A DNA stretch of 64,000 bases from Oscillospiraceae bacterium. GTDB lineage: Bacteria; Bacillota; Clostridia; Oscillospirales; Oscillospiraceae. The DNA lies in NCBI GenBank assembly GCA_022792945.1, contig JAAWBZ010000033.1, positions 34,066-98,065 on the forward strand, written 5' to 3'. The translations under genes and the position numbers were made by a program. This document shows positions 50,648 through 60,068 of the stretch, in pieces (within the stretch, counting starts at the first letter, position 1; each line of letters begins with the position of its first letter). Under the pieces are notes generated by a model that did not search any database, was not told the origin of the DNA, and was given only the letters and a program-made list of their open reading frames with translations.

Positions 50648-53185
50648 TCAATAGCTGCTGCCCATCAGTCCCATCAGGGCCGAGCTCTGGGAGTTCATTT
50701 CCGCGATCAGCTGCTCAAGCCGCGTGAACTGAGAGGTGTAGCGGTCGATCTGGTTGGAGAGCTTGGTCTCCCACCGCTCGATCTGATCGTCGAAGTTATT
50801 CAGCTCATCCTGCATCGTGTTGTTGTTCAGCGTCACCGGCGCACGCGCCGAGCCAGCACGCTCCACCAGGATGCCCTTGGTGCCGGTGGTCTTGCCGTAG
50901 CGGTCCACGGCCGCGCTGATGCCCTGCATCAGGCCGTCGGAGGACGCGCCGTTGTCCTGGGACTTGGTGAAAGCCTCCTTCACGCCGTCGGGGTCGGCGT
51001 CCAGGGCCGCGCGGAGCTTATCCTCATCGAGGCTGATGGTGGTCAGGCCGCCGCTGTAGGCCGTCTCGATGCCGTAGCTGCGCAGCTTTGAGCCGTCCGT
51101 GCCCGTGGGGGTGATGGCGTCGGTGAGCAGGCTATAGAGGCTGGAGAGATCGCGGTCTCCGAAGAGGATGCCCTCCTTGGCCTTGGCCTCCCACGCGGCG
51201 ATCTCGGACTCGCTCATGCCGTCCATATCGTCGGCGGTCAGGGGTTCATAATACTTGGCGTTGTTGCCCGAGCCGGACCGCGTGGGGCGCATGGTGGTGT
51301 AGGCGTTCTTGATCTCGGTGATCATCTCGTTGTAGTCGTTGACCATGGCCTTGACCGCGTCTACGATCTTGTCCGCGTCGGCGGAGGAGGTGAAGGAGAC
51401 AGCCTCGGCGTCCTCCATCAGCTTGCCCGCCACAACCGTGCCGTCCTCGGCCACAGAATCCGCTTCGTAGTTGAAGGTGCCCTTCAAATTCAGCGTCATG
51501 CCGTCCACTTCAAAGCTGTTGTCGCTGCGCTTGGCGTCCTCAAACACCTGGCCGTTGACCTTCATGGAGAAGATGGCATCCTGGCCGGCGGTATACTCAA
51601 ACTGGTCCTTGTTGCTGTCGTCGATTCTCTGCTCCGTGCCCTCGCCGAACATCTTCTGCGCCAGGCCCTCGCCGAAGTCGATGCGTCCGGCCTCGCCGGA
51701 CTCACGGGCGGTGAACTGGAACTGGCCGGTGGTCTTGGAGTAGGAGACGGTGACGCCGGCCTCGGTGCTGTTGTTGATAGCGGTCATGACATTTTCCGCG
51801 GCGCTGTTCTCGGAGAACTTGCCCACGGACACGCCGTTGACCTGAAAATCATAGTAGAACGCGCCCTTGTCGTCCACCTGATAGTACTTGCCGTCCTTGT
51901 CCGCGGCGACGCGGTTGCCCTTGGAATCCACATAGTGGCTGAAATCGCCGTTGTCGGCGGTAACCTCCTTGACCGCGCCCTCCGCCGCGACCTTGGGCAT
52001 CCCGTTGCCTTCCTTAAAAGCGTCCTCGCCCAGCACGGACCGGAGGGTCCGTCCGGTGTCCAGATAGCTGTAATTGCGGCTGTTCTCCAGGCCCAGCGCC
52101 TTGGCGGCGTCGCCCTGGAAGGTCATGGTGGAGCCCTTATCGATCTCCATTTTCAGCTGGAGGTCCTGTTCGCTGCCGCCGCCGGAAACACGCACCTTAT
52201 CCTTGCCGAACGCCTTGTCCAGCTTATCCTGCAAATCCTTCTGCACGGTCTCCGCCTTGGTGTCCTTATCGTACTCGCCCAGCTTGATGGTCTTGGTCAC
52301 GCCGTCCAGCGTCACCTTGAACTCCTGTCCGGAGAGGAATTCGGCCCGGTTGTGAGTGGTGGACAGGTCGCTGTTGTCCAGCTTCAGCGTCGCGCGCTTC
52401 TCGCCGTCCTGGAGATTCAGCAGATCGCCCAGCTTGCCCGTGGCGCCGGTGACGGACACGCTGTTGCCCGCCTTCTGCTTATCCTCAAAGTAAATCTGGC
52501 CGTCATAGTCGGTCCTGACGTCCACCATGGTGCTGGCCTTGACCACGGTACCGTCCTTCTTGGTGACATTGGTCTGCTCCAGCTGCTTGTTGATGGCCGC
52601 GGCCAGGTCCGAGGTGGTCTCGTAGACAGTGTCGTCCAGGGAGATATCAATGGTCCGGGACCCGCCGTAAGCGATGGTCATGGTGCCGGAGACATTGCTC
52701 TCAACGTAGTCACCGCCCAGATCCACCGCGTCCTTGGCTGAGATGCCGTTGGCCGCGCTGGTCAGGAAGCTGTCGCGGACGTTGTAGCTGGCCTTCCGGG
52801 CCAGCTGCCGGACGCCCAGCATCTCGATGCTGCTGGAGCTGCGGCCGCTGGCGGCCACCTTGTCGGCGTATTTGCCGGAGGAGGTGACCTTCACCGCGTT
52901 GTTGAAGAAGCTGGGACTGAGCAGGTTTGTGCCCGAAGCGTAGGAGGTATACTTATTGGAGAAATTCGCCAGCTTGTCGATGATGCTGCGAAGTGCCTGC
53001 TGCTTCCACTCCACCTTGGTCCGCTTCTGCGTCAGGGAATTGATCTTGGTCTTGATGCCCGAGACCGCGTTTTCAATCATGGACTCCGTGTCCATGCCGC
53101 TGGCCAGGCCGCTGAGGATGTTCTTGTTGCCGTAAATGCTGCTGAGACTGCTGCTGCCGTTTACCATACTGGTGATCGACGCCAT
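50648..53185 (-). CDS. fliD: Flagellar filament-capping protein FliD
   Basis: An 845-residue FliD (HAP2). The N-terminal coiled segment holds the usual SGMDTESMIENAVSGIKTKI start region and the C-terminal D0 part is a helix (EDIQI-type DDQIERWETKLSNQIDRYTS). It is larger than the common 450-700 residues, with an expanded surface-exposed middle. The start at 53185 follows AAGGAG. It is driven by a sigma-28 promoter at 53305-53331 and leads fliS and the FliT-like gene. Confidence 0.93.
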   Translation of the reverse strand: MASITSMVNGSSSLSSIYGNKNILSGLASGMDTESMIENAVSGIKTKINSLTQKRTKVEWKQQALRSIIDKLANFSNKYTSYASGTNLLSPSFFNNAVKVTSSGKYADKVAASGRSSSSIEMLGVRQLARKASYNVRDSFLTSAANGISAKDAVDLGGDYVESNVSGTMTIAYGGSRTIDISLDDTVYETTSDLAAAINKQLEQTNVTKKDGTVVKASTMVDVRTDYDGQIYFEDKQKAGNSVSVTGATGKLGDLLNLQDGEKRATLKLDNSDLSTTHNRAEFLSGQEFKVTLDGVTKTIKLGEYDKDTKAETVQKDLQDKLDKAFGKDKVRVSGGGSEQDLQLKMEIDKGSTMTFQGDAAKALGLENSRNYSYLDTGRTLRSVLGEDAFKEGNGMPKVAAEGAVKEVTADNGDFSHYVDSKGNRVAADKDGKYYQVDDKGAFYYDFQVNGVSVGKFSENSAAENVMTAINNSTEAGVTVSYSKTTGQFQFTARESGEAGRIDFGEGLAQKMFGEGTEQRIDDSNKDQFEYTAGQDAIFSMKVNGQVFEDAKRSDNSFEVDGMTLNLKGTFNYEADSVAEDGTVVAGKLMEDAEAVSFTSSADADKIVDAVKAMVNDYNEMITEIKNAYTTMRPTRSGSGNNAKYYEPLTADDMDGMSESEIAAWEAKAKEGILFGDRDLSSLYSLLTDAITPTGTDGSKLRSYGIETAYSGGLTTISLDEDKLRAALDADPDGVKEAFTKSQDNGASSDGLMQGISAAVDRYGKTTGTKGILVERAGSARAPVTLNNNTMQDELNNFDDQIERWETKLSNQIDRYTSQFTRLEQLIAEMNSQSSALMGLMGSSY

Positions 53186-53234
53186 TCCGATCGCTCCTTC
53201 CTGTCATTCGGGCGCGGAGGCCCGCCTAGGAACC

Positions 53235-53263
53235 CGCGATTGCGACGGGATTCCGCAATCGCG
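53235..53263 (-). promoter_or_regulatory. Hairpin in the fliD leader
   Basis: 10-bp perfect stem CGCGATTGCG / CGCAATCGCG, 9-nt loop, between the predicted sigma-28 start site (~53298) and the fliD start codon. Confidence 0.55.
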
Positions 53264-53304
53264 ATGAAAATTTTTGTAAATTTTGATTCTTCCTCTGTTT
53301 TTTT

Positions 53305-53331
53305 TAATCGGCATATAGTATGATAAACTTA
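53305..53331 (-). promoter_or_regulatory. Sigma-28 (FliA/SigD) promoter of fliD
   Basis: Minus strand: TAAG, 15-bp spacer, GCCGATTA, against the consensus TAAA-N15-GCCGATAA. This is the expected class for late flagellar genes. Confidence 0.75.
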
Positions 53332-53375
53332 AGCATTCTCCATAAGAGTTTTTGTTTTGAGGAGGACGGAAGACC

Positions 53376-54158
<783 letters not shown>

Positions 54159-54189
54159 CGCACGTATTTAGGAAAGGAGATCTGCCCCT

Positions 54190-54945
54190 ATGGCAGCCAG
54201 TAAGAAAGCAAGCAACACCAGCAAAACCGCCCATGTGATGAACCTTTTGAAGAACCGCGACGCCGCCCCGCCCCCGCCGCCCGAGGACGGGACCACCGTG
54301 ACGCCCCCGGCGCAGTCCGCGCCGACGCCGACGCCGCTGATGGCGTCCCTCCAGCCGGACGCGGAGGCCTCCGCGCAGATCCGCAGCGCCCTGGAGTCCG
54401 CCCTGGAGGAGAGCCTGGGTCCTGCCGCCCCGGCCCCGCAGCCGGAGCCGGAGCCGGAACCCATCCCCGAACCAGAACCGGAGCCAATTCCCGAACCGGA
54501 GCCTGAACCGATCCCCGAACCGATCCCCGAGCCGCTCCCGGAGCCGGAGCCCGAGCCGATCCCCGAGCCGGCCCCAGCGCCGGAGCCCGAACCGGTTCCA
54601 GCCCCGGCCCCGCAGCCCGCCCCGTCCGCAGAGATCCAGCCTCCCCTGAGCACCCAGGCCGTGGAGGGCGCGGAGGACCTGGTGACGGTGAACGTGGTGC
54701 AGACGCTGCTGGAGGACAAGCTGCACAGGTATATGGAAATGTTCGGCCTGTGCACCTGCCCGCGCTGTGTAGCGGACGTCCGGGCGCTGGCGCTGACGGA
54801 ATTGCAGGCGAAATATATGGTCATGCCGCGCAACGAGGTATCCTTCCGCCTCGCGATTTACGAAAACCGCCTGAGCGCCGCCATCACAGCGCAGCTGCTG
54901 CGGGCCTGTAAAACCGTCATGGAGGAGCCGCGCCACGGGACCTGA
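54190..54945 (+). CDS. ComFB-domain protein with Pro-Glu repeat linker
   Basis: A 251-residue protein: basic/Ser N-terminus with a possible recognition helix ([11 protein letters not shown], 14-24), a Pro-rich stretch, a Pro-Glu repeat (about 84-148, units of PEPEPIPEP), then a ComFB domain (163-240): [39 protein letters not shown] with Cys188/190/193. Cyanobacterial ComFB-domain proteins have been reported as cyclic dinucleotide receptors. Cotranscribed with parA; AAGGAG precedes the ATG. Confidence 0.85.
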   Translation: MAASKKASNTSKTAHVMNLLKNRDAAPPPPPEDGTTVTPPAQSAPTPTPLMASLQPDAEASAQIRSALESALEESLGPAAPAPQPEPEPEPIPEPEPEPIPEPEPEPIPEPIPEPLPEPEPEPIPEPAPAPEPEPVPAPAPQPAPSAEIQPPLSTQAVEGAEDLVTVNVVQTLLEDKLHRYMEMFGLCTCPRCVADVRALALTELQAKYMVMPRNEVSFRLAIYENRLSAAITAQLLRACKTVMEEPRHGT

Positions 54946-54998
54946 GCCGCCGCGGCCTCCCCGCTCACGAAAGAAGGAGCCGCAGCCCGGCATGAACA

Positions 54999-55051
54999 GC
55001 CCCCATTTGTTGGCAAGTAGTATTAGTATACTATCTAAAACAAATGGGGGC
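54999..55051. repeat. Nested 53-bp palindrome after the comFB-like gene
   Basis: Outer 13-bp arms GCCCCCATTTGTT / AACAAATGGGGGC enclose an inner hairpin TAGTAT-TAGT-ATACTA. No T-run follows, so this is not a standard terminator; it could be a protein-binding site, a stable RNA structure or a small transposon relic. Confidence 0.6.
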
Positions 55052-55126
55052 GATATTAGTAATTATGCAAGGAAAAACAAACAAATTTGGGAGGACGCCT
55101 CGGGGCTGGCGCCGGTTTTTACGGCT

Positions 55127-55648
55127 CTATGTAAATAATTGTAAAATCCCCAATCCCGCCAGCAGGACGCCGCCCAGGCGCCGGAGGCCGCCGGCGCTCA
55201 GGGGGAGCGCCGTGGCCCGCAGGCCCAGGAAGTTGCCCAGGCGGATGGCCAGCACGCTCAGAAGGCCTACCGACGCCGACGCCGCCAGCGGGTGGATGCC
55301 CGCCAGCCCCGCACCGAAGGCCACGGGAATGCAGTTGACCGCCAGCGCCGCTCCCAGCACCGCCGTGTCCTGGGCGGTGCAGCCGTCGCCGCCGTTCTTC
55401 ACCGGCAGCAGCGTCCACAGGCCGATCAGCAGGATGCTCCCGCCGCCGATCCAGTGCACCGCCGGTCCCCATGCCGTACACAGCGCCGAGAGGCAGCAGA
55501 ACAGGCACGTCGCCGCCGCTGAGAACAGCCCGATCACCCAGTTGGCCCCGGCGGTCACGCGCCGCTGGGCCAGGCCGAAGCTGAGTCCCAGAAATAAATT
55601 GTCCAGATTTGTCGAAACACCCAACAGCAGGGCCGAAAGCCACGGCAT
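55127..55648 (-). CDS. MntP/YtaF-type membrane protein (DUF204)
   Basis: A 173-residue, six-helix membrane protein of the DUF204 family: LLLGVSTNLDNLFLGLSFGL, AVNCIPVAFGAGLAGIHPLA and the paired LDN/Asp motifs. Members include the manganese exporter MntP and the sporulation protein YtaF; length and the spore-forming background leave both open. The ATG at 55648 follows GGAGGG. It is divergent from the methyltransferase gene. Confidence 0.82.
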   Translation of the reverse strand: MPWLSALLLGVSTNLDNLFLGLSFGLAQRRVTAGANWVIGLFSAAATCLFCCLSALCTAWGPAVHWIGGGSILLIGLWTLLPVKNGGDGCTAQDTAVLGAALAVNCIPVAFGAGLAGIHPLAASASVGLLSVLAIRLGNFLGLRATALPLSAGGLRRLGGVLLAGLGILQLFT

Positions 55649-55717
55649 TGTCATCCCTCCGCCCCATCCTATGCCGCGGCGGGCCGGACGGTGCGCAGCG
55701 GTAACGGAGGAGATCAC

Positions 55718-56479
55718 ATGAAGGAAAATATCTACGACCAGCCGGAATTTTTCGCGGCGTACAGTCAGATGGACCGCTCCCGGCGCGGCCTGGAGGCCGC
55801 CGGCGAGTGGGAAACCCTGGCGGCCATGCTGCCGGACTGTGCCGGCCTGGATGTGCTGGATCTGGGGTGCGGCTACGGCTGGCACTGCCGCTACGCCGCG
55901 GAGCACGGCGCCCGGTCGGTCCTGGGTACGGACCTCTCGGCGCGGATGCTGGCCGAGGCACGTCGGCGGACCAATCCGTCGGCAATCACCTATCGCCGCG
56001 CGGCCATGGAGGACCTGGAATGCCCGGACGCCGCCTTCGACCTGGTGTTCAGCTCCCTGGCGCTCCACTATGTGGCGGACTATGAAGCTCTGGTCCGAAA
56101 AATTCGCCGCTGGCTGCGGCCCGGGGGCAGCTTTGTCTTTTCGGCGGAGCACCCGGTATTCACCGCCCAGGGGCCGCAGGACTGGGAGTACGACGCTCAG
56201 GGGCGCATCCGCCATTTCCCGGTGGACCGCTATTTTGAGGAGGGCCGGCGCACCGCCCGCTTTCTGGGTTGCGGCGTGACCAAGTACCACCGGACGCTGA
56301 CCACCTATCTGGGGGCGCTGCTGGAAAACGGCTTCGCCCTCCGCGCCGTGGCCGAGCCGACGCCGCCCCAGCGCCTGCTGGACACCGTGCCCGGCATGGC
56401 CGACGAGCTGCGCCGGCCCATGATGCTGCTGGTGCGCGCCGAGGCCGCGGGCAAAACAGCGGCGGGCGCCTGTGGATAG
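55718..56479 (+). CDS. Class I SAM-dependent methyltransferase
   Basis: A 253-residue Rossmann-fold methyltransferase (Methyltransf_11 type): VLDLGCGYGWHCRYAAEHGA (SAM motif I), VLGTDLSARMLAEA (acidic loop), FDLVFSSLALHYV, RPGGSFVFSAEHP. Substrate unknown (UbiE/small-molecule type). GGAGG precedes the ATG at 55718. It is convergent with the AraC regulator, whose stop is 83 nt away. Confidence 0.88.
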   Translation: MKENIYDQPEFFAAYSQMDRSRRGLEAAGEWETLAAMLPDCAGLDVLDLGCGYGWHCRYAAEHGARSVLGTDLSARMLAEARRRTNPSAITYRRAAMEDLECPDAAFDLVFSSLALHYVADYEALVRKIRRWLRPGGSFVFSAEHPVFTAQGPQDWEYDAQGRIRHFPVDRYFEEGRRTARFLGCGVTKYHRTLTTYLGALLENGFALRAVAEPTPPQRLLDTVPGMADELRRPMMLLVRAEAAGKTAAGACG

Positions 56480-56562
56480 AATTGTGGAATTGTGGATAAA
56501 CACCAAAGTTTTTTCGCCGGTGTCGAAAAAATTCTCTCAAATTGTAACAATTATGACAAAAC

Positions 56563-57483
56563 CTACAGCTTTTGCGCGCCGCCCTGACATCTGGCGGCCC
56601 GAAAACCCCGGGGCGTCAGGCCCAGCTGCCGCGCGAAGGCACGGGCGAAGTAGCTGGGGTTGTTGAAGCCGGTCTGGAGGGCGATCTCGGTGACGGGCGC
56701 GTCGGTGGACTCCAGCAGCGCCGCGGCCATGGACACACGGAAGGCGATGAGATAAGCCACCGGGGAGCCGCCGGTGACGCGTCGGAAGCAGCGGGTGCAC
56801 TCCCGGGGGCTGACGCTGGCGGCGGCGGCGATTTGGGCCAGGGTCAGCGGCTCGGCGTAGCGGGCGTGGATCAGGCGCATCATGGCCTTGACCCGCCGCG
56901 CCGCCTGGAGGTCTGCCTGAGGCAGCGGCCGCTGCGGCATGGCGTGGTTGAGCAGCAGGTGCCAGATCTCCGCCAGATGGGCGGTGATCAGCAGCTCCTG
57001 TCCGGCAGTGTCGGGGAAGCTGAGGACGGCGCGGATGCGGTCCAGCAGTGCCCCTTGCCAGGAAACAGACGGGTCCAGCCAGAGGCAGCCCAGCCCCGGG
57101 TGGTCCAACACCGGGGCCGCCAGCTGGCGGTAGAGCGCGCTGGCCGCGCCGCAGGTGAACAGCTCCGGGGAGAACTGGATGGCCGCGGTGAGGGCCGACG
57201 CGCCGGGGACCACCTGGACCGAGTGGAGGACGCTGCGGTTGAGAAAGCACCCCATGCCCGAGCAGAGGCGGCGCGTCTCGCCGCCGGCGTGGAAATCGAT
57301 GGCCCCCTCGCGGACGAGGCACAGCTCCACCACCTCGTGCCAGTGCCAGGGGACCTCCACATAGCGGTTGAGGTCCGCGATCTCCATAAAGCAGGGAAAC
57401 GCGGGATGCGGATATTCCAGCAGCTCCCGGCCCGAGGCGTCCAGGGGGAGGACCGTGCGCTGCGGTTGGAGAAAAATGGCCAT
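56563..57483 (-). CDS. AraC family transcriptional regulator
   Basis: A 306-residue regulator: N-terminal cupin (HWHEVVELCLVREGAIDFHA, GETRRLCSGMGCFLNRSVLH) and C-terminal double HTH (LTLAQIAAAASVSPRECTRC, FRRVTGG; VTEIALQTGFNNPSYFARAF). Effector and targets unknown; the convergent methyltransferase is not obviously a target. AAGGAG precedes the ATG at 57483. Confidence 0.93.
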   Translation of the reverse strand: MAIFLQPQRTVLPLDASGRELLEYPHPAFPCFMEIADLNRYVEVPWHWHEVVELCLVREGAIDFHAGGETRRLCSGMGCFLNRSVLHSVQVVPGASALTAAIQFSPELFTCGAASALYRQLAAPVLDHPGLGCLWLDPSVSWQGALLDRIRAVLSFPDTAGQELLITAHLAEIWHLLLNHAMPQRPLPQADLQAARRVKAMMRLIHARYAEPLTLAQIAAAASVSPRECTRCFRRVTGGSPVAYLIAFRVSMAAALLESTDAPVTEIALQTGFNNPSYFARAFARQLGLTPRGFRAARCQGGAQKL

Positions 57484-57636
57484 AAGCGGGCTCCTTTGGC
57501 TGGATTGTGTCAGAACAGGGCGATATCGTGGTGGCGGGCACCGGTAATTCAGCTATATAATATAAGAAATTTCACAGGCGTGCAAGCCCTGATTTCCCCA
57601 GGACCGTTTCATCAGCATCATGCACTGTTCCTCATA

Positions 57637-57674
57637 AAAGAGACAGCCGCCGCAAGGCGGCTGTCTCTTTTTCA
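57637..57674. terminator. Strong terminator with no assigned upstream gene
   Basis: 15-bp stem AAAGAGACAGCCGCC / GGCGGCTGTCTCTTT with a GCAA loop and TTTTTC on the right. It lies between divergent araC and spoIIE-type genes, about 100 nt above the latter. Confidence 0.8.
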
Positions 57675-57772
57675 GGCTGTCCGCGTTTCTCCCATTCCCC
57701 GGTTTATTTCCCGACAGGTTATTTTTACCGTTTCTGCTAAAATCAGGAAAACCAATACGGGAGATGGAGAAA

Positions 57773-59782
57773 TTGAAAGAATCGCAAAAAACGGCCCCTT
57801 CCCTGCCTCTGCGCGCCCGGCGGCTCCGGCGGGTGCTGGCGGCGCAGCCGATGCTGCGGGCCGCGGCACAGTCCGCGGGCTATCTGCTTCTGGGCCTCCT
57901 CCTGTCCGGCGGCAGCGTTGCCGGACAGGCCCTGCCCTTCGGCGCGTGCCTCATCGCCGCCGCCGCCACCTCCCTCCAGGCCCTGGCGGCAGCAGCTGGG
58001 TGTGTGGCGGGCTATCTGGGCGGCTGGGGCGTTGGCGGCGGGCTGGAGTACGCGGCGGTCAGCGTGCTGGTGTTTGCCGCGGTGTGCATCGTGGGCGATG
58101 CCGGGATGACCGGGACCGGCTGGTTCCGGGCGGCGCTGACCGCGGCCATGGGGATGCTGGTGGGCATCCTGTTCCTCTTACAGGCGCGGTTTGCGCCGGG
58201 AGCAGTGGCCTGGTACGCAGCGCGGCTGGCGGCCTCCGTCGTGGGCGTGCGGCTGTTCCGGGCGGCGCTGGAGGAGCGGTCCCCGGGGGCGGTGGTCTTC
58301 CTGGCGGCCTGTTTGCTCTCCGGATGCGCGGCAGCGCCGCTGGTGGGGGGCGTGACCCTGGGCCAGGTGCTGGCAGTGGCGGCGGCAGTGGCGGCGGCGC
58401 CGTCGCCGCGGGGCATGGTCTGGTGCGCGGCGGCGGGACTGGCGGTGGACATCGCGGTGGTGCCGCCGGTGAGCCTGACGGCGCTGCTGTGCTTCTCCGG
58501 GCTGGTGTCGGCATGGCCGCGGCTGCGGCACCAGGCGGTCCGCATTTTATTGTTCCTGGTGGCGTTCTCCGGCGGTGTGCTGTTCACCGGCGGGCTGATG
58601 CCGGAGCTGGTGCCGGCGGCGGCCCTGGGGTGCTGTCTGAGCCTGGCGATTCCGACGCGGCTGTTCGCAGTCCCGGCTTCCGCACAGCGGGTGCCGGCGG
58701 CGCGGCAGCGGCTGGAGCTGGCGGCGGGGCTGCTGGGGGAGGTTGGCGGAATGCTGGCGGGCGAGGGGCCGGCGGCGGTGCAGACCAACGCGGCAGTGAT
58801 CTTCGACCGGGCGGCGGAAAAGGCGTGCGCCCCCTGCGTCCTGTGGCCCCAGTGCTGGCAGCAGCACAGCACCGAGACCTACCACGCCCTCTGCGCCGTG
58901 GCGGGCCCGATGCTGGAACGCGGCGCGGTGGTGCGCGAGGACTTCCCGGCGGCGTTCGCGGACAAATGCTGCCACCTGGACGGTCTCATGATCGCCATCA
59001 ACCGCGAGCTGGACGCCCTGGCCGGCCGGCGGCAGATGCAGAACCGCCTGCTGGAGAGCCGGGCGATCCTGGCGGGGCAGTACGGATGCCTCAGCGGCTA
59101 TCTCCGCCGGACCGCCCGGGAGCTGGAGGCGGAAGCACCGCCGGAGCCGCAGTTCGCGCCGGAGCTGGGCATCGCCGCCGCCGGCAAGCACGGACAGGCC
59201 GTGTCCGGTGACAAGAGCGCGTGCCTGCGGACGGCGGACGGACGGTACTACCTGCTGCTCTGCGACGGCATGGGCACCGGCGGCGGCGCGGCGGCGGAGA
59301 GCATCGGCGCGGTGCGGCTGCTGACGGGCCTGCTGCGGGCGGGGCTGTCGCCGCGGGAGGCACTGGAGACACTGAACAGCGTGTGTATCCTCCGGGGCGA
59401 CGGGAGCTTCGCCACGGTGGACCTGCTGGAGGCGAGTCTGGTGACAGGCGAAGCGACACTCTACAAATGGGGCTCCGCCCCGTCGTACCTGCGGGGGGCG
59501 GAGGCGACGCAAAAAATAGGGACAGCCGCACCTCCACCAGGCCTTGGCGTTGGAGAGACGCACAAAGCGGCGGAGTATCAGCTGTCCCTATGCGAGGGGG
59601 AACTGCTTGTGCTGCTGAGCGACGGGGCCGGCGGAGAGGATGCCGGACGGCAGATCACAGACTGGGCGGATGGATCACCCAAAACGCTGGCTGCAGCGCT
59701 GGTCGCCAGCGCGCAAGCAGAAGGAGAGGACGACATGACCGCGCTGGCATTGCGCCTGCGGCCATGTAACGTTCGGACCTAG
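57773..59782 (+). CDS. spoIIE: Stage II sporulation protein E-type PP2C phosphatase
   Basis: A 669-residue SpoIIE: N-terminal block of about ten membrane helices (QSAGYLLLGLLLSGGSVAGQ and following), a central domain (ACAPCVLWPQCWQQHSTETY) and a C-terminal PP2C phosphatase (LLLCDGMGTGGGAAAESIGA, VCILRGDGSFATVDLLEASL, LLVLLSDGAGGED). It dephosphorylates SpoIIAA to activate sigma-F. I prefer the TTG at 57773, 9 nt after GGGAG; the ATG at 57764 directly follows that site. A TAAAAT box at 57738 could be its -10. Confidence 0.85.
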   Translation: MKESQKTAPSLPLRARRLRRVLAAQPMLRAAAQSAGYLLLGLLLSGGSVAGQALPFGACLIAAAATSLQALAAAAGCVAGYLGGWGVGGGLEYAAVSVLVFAAVCIVGDAGMTGTGWFRAALTAAMGMLVGILFLLQARFAPGAVAWYAARLAASVVGVRLFRAALEERSPGAVVFLAACLLSGCAAAPLVGGVTLGQVLAVAAAVAAAPSPRGMVWCAAAGLAVDIAVVPPVSLTALLCFSGLVSAWPRLRHQAVRILLFLVAFSGGVLFTGGLMPELVPAAALGCCLSLAIPTRLFAVPASAQRVPAARQRLELAAGLLGEVGGMLAGEGPAAVQTNAAVIFDRAAEKACAPCVLWPQCWQQHSTETYHALCAVAGPMLERGAVVREDFPAAFADKCCHLDGLMIAINRELDALAGRRQMQNRLLESRAILAGQYGCLSGYLRRTARELEAEAPPEPQFAPELGIAAAGKHGQAVSGDKSACLRTADGRYYLLLCDGMGTGGGAAAESIGAVRLLTGLLRAGLSPREALETLNSVCILRGDGSFATVDLLEASLVTGEATLYKWGSAPSYLRGAEATQKIGTAAPPPGLGVGETHKAAEYQLSLCEGELLVLLSDGAGGEDAGRQITDWADGSPKTLAAALVASAQAEGEDDMTALALRLRPCNVRT

Positions 59783-59905
59783 GATAACACAGCCGTCACG
59801 ACGAAAGCAGTCGAAACAGCACATATTGGGAAATATTTCCCTATCCCGTCGACATGTTGTGTTTTACCCAGGGTTTTCAAAAAAACATGGTTCCGTGAAA
59901 GCAAA

Positions 59906-59970
59906 AAATTCCGCCAGCCCCTTCAAAGGCCCCGGCTGCCGAACGCAGACGACGAAATTCCCCTTTATGA
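59906..59970. repeat. Palindromic interspersed repeat, degraded copy
   Basis: ATTCCGCCAGCCCCTTCAAA and GCCCCGGCTGCCGAACGCAG, CGACGAAATTCCCC correspond block by block to the start and end of the copy at 16907. It lies in the 286-bp space between spoIIE and birA. Confidence 0.5.
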
Positions 59971-60023
59971 TTTCAAAAGTCAGTTGGCAGAACATTGCGG
60001 AAGCCCCGCAAATTGCACAGGCC

Positions 60024-60068
60024 GGCAGACACAGCGCCGCCCCGGAAAGGGACGGCGCTGTGTCTGCC
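60024..60068. terminator. Terminator-like hairpin at the birA 3' end
   Basis: 16-bp perfect stem GGCAGACACAGCGCCG / CGGCGCTGTGTCTGCC with a 13-nt loop. It abuts the birA stop codon; no clear T-run on either side. Confidence 0.7.

Noticed and set aside
54436..54634. Direct repeats that might suggest a CRISPR array
   Set aside because: Repeats are in coding frame, 9-18 bp, without unique spacers; they encode the Pro-Glu linker.
56572..59211. An 879-codon open frame across araC and spoIIE
   Set aside because: It runs opposite araC and then out of frame through spoIIE, passing a terminator.
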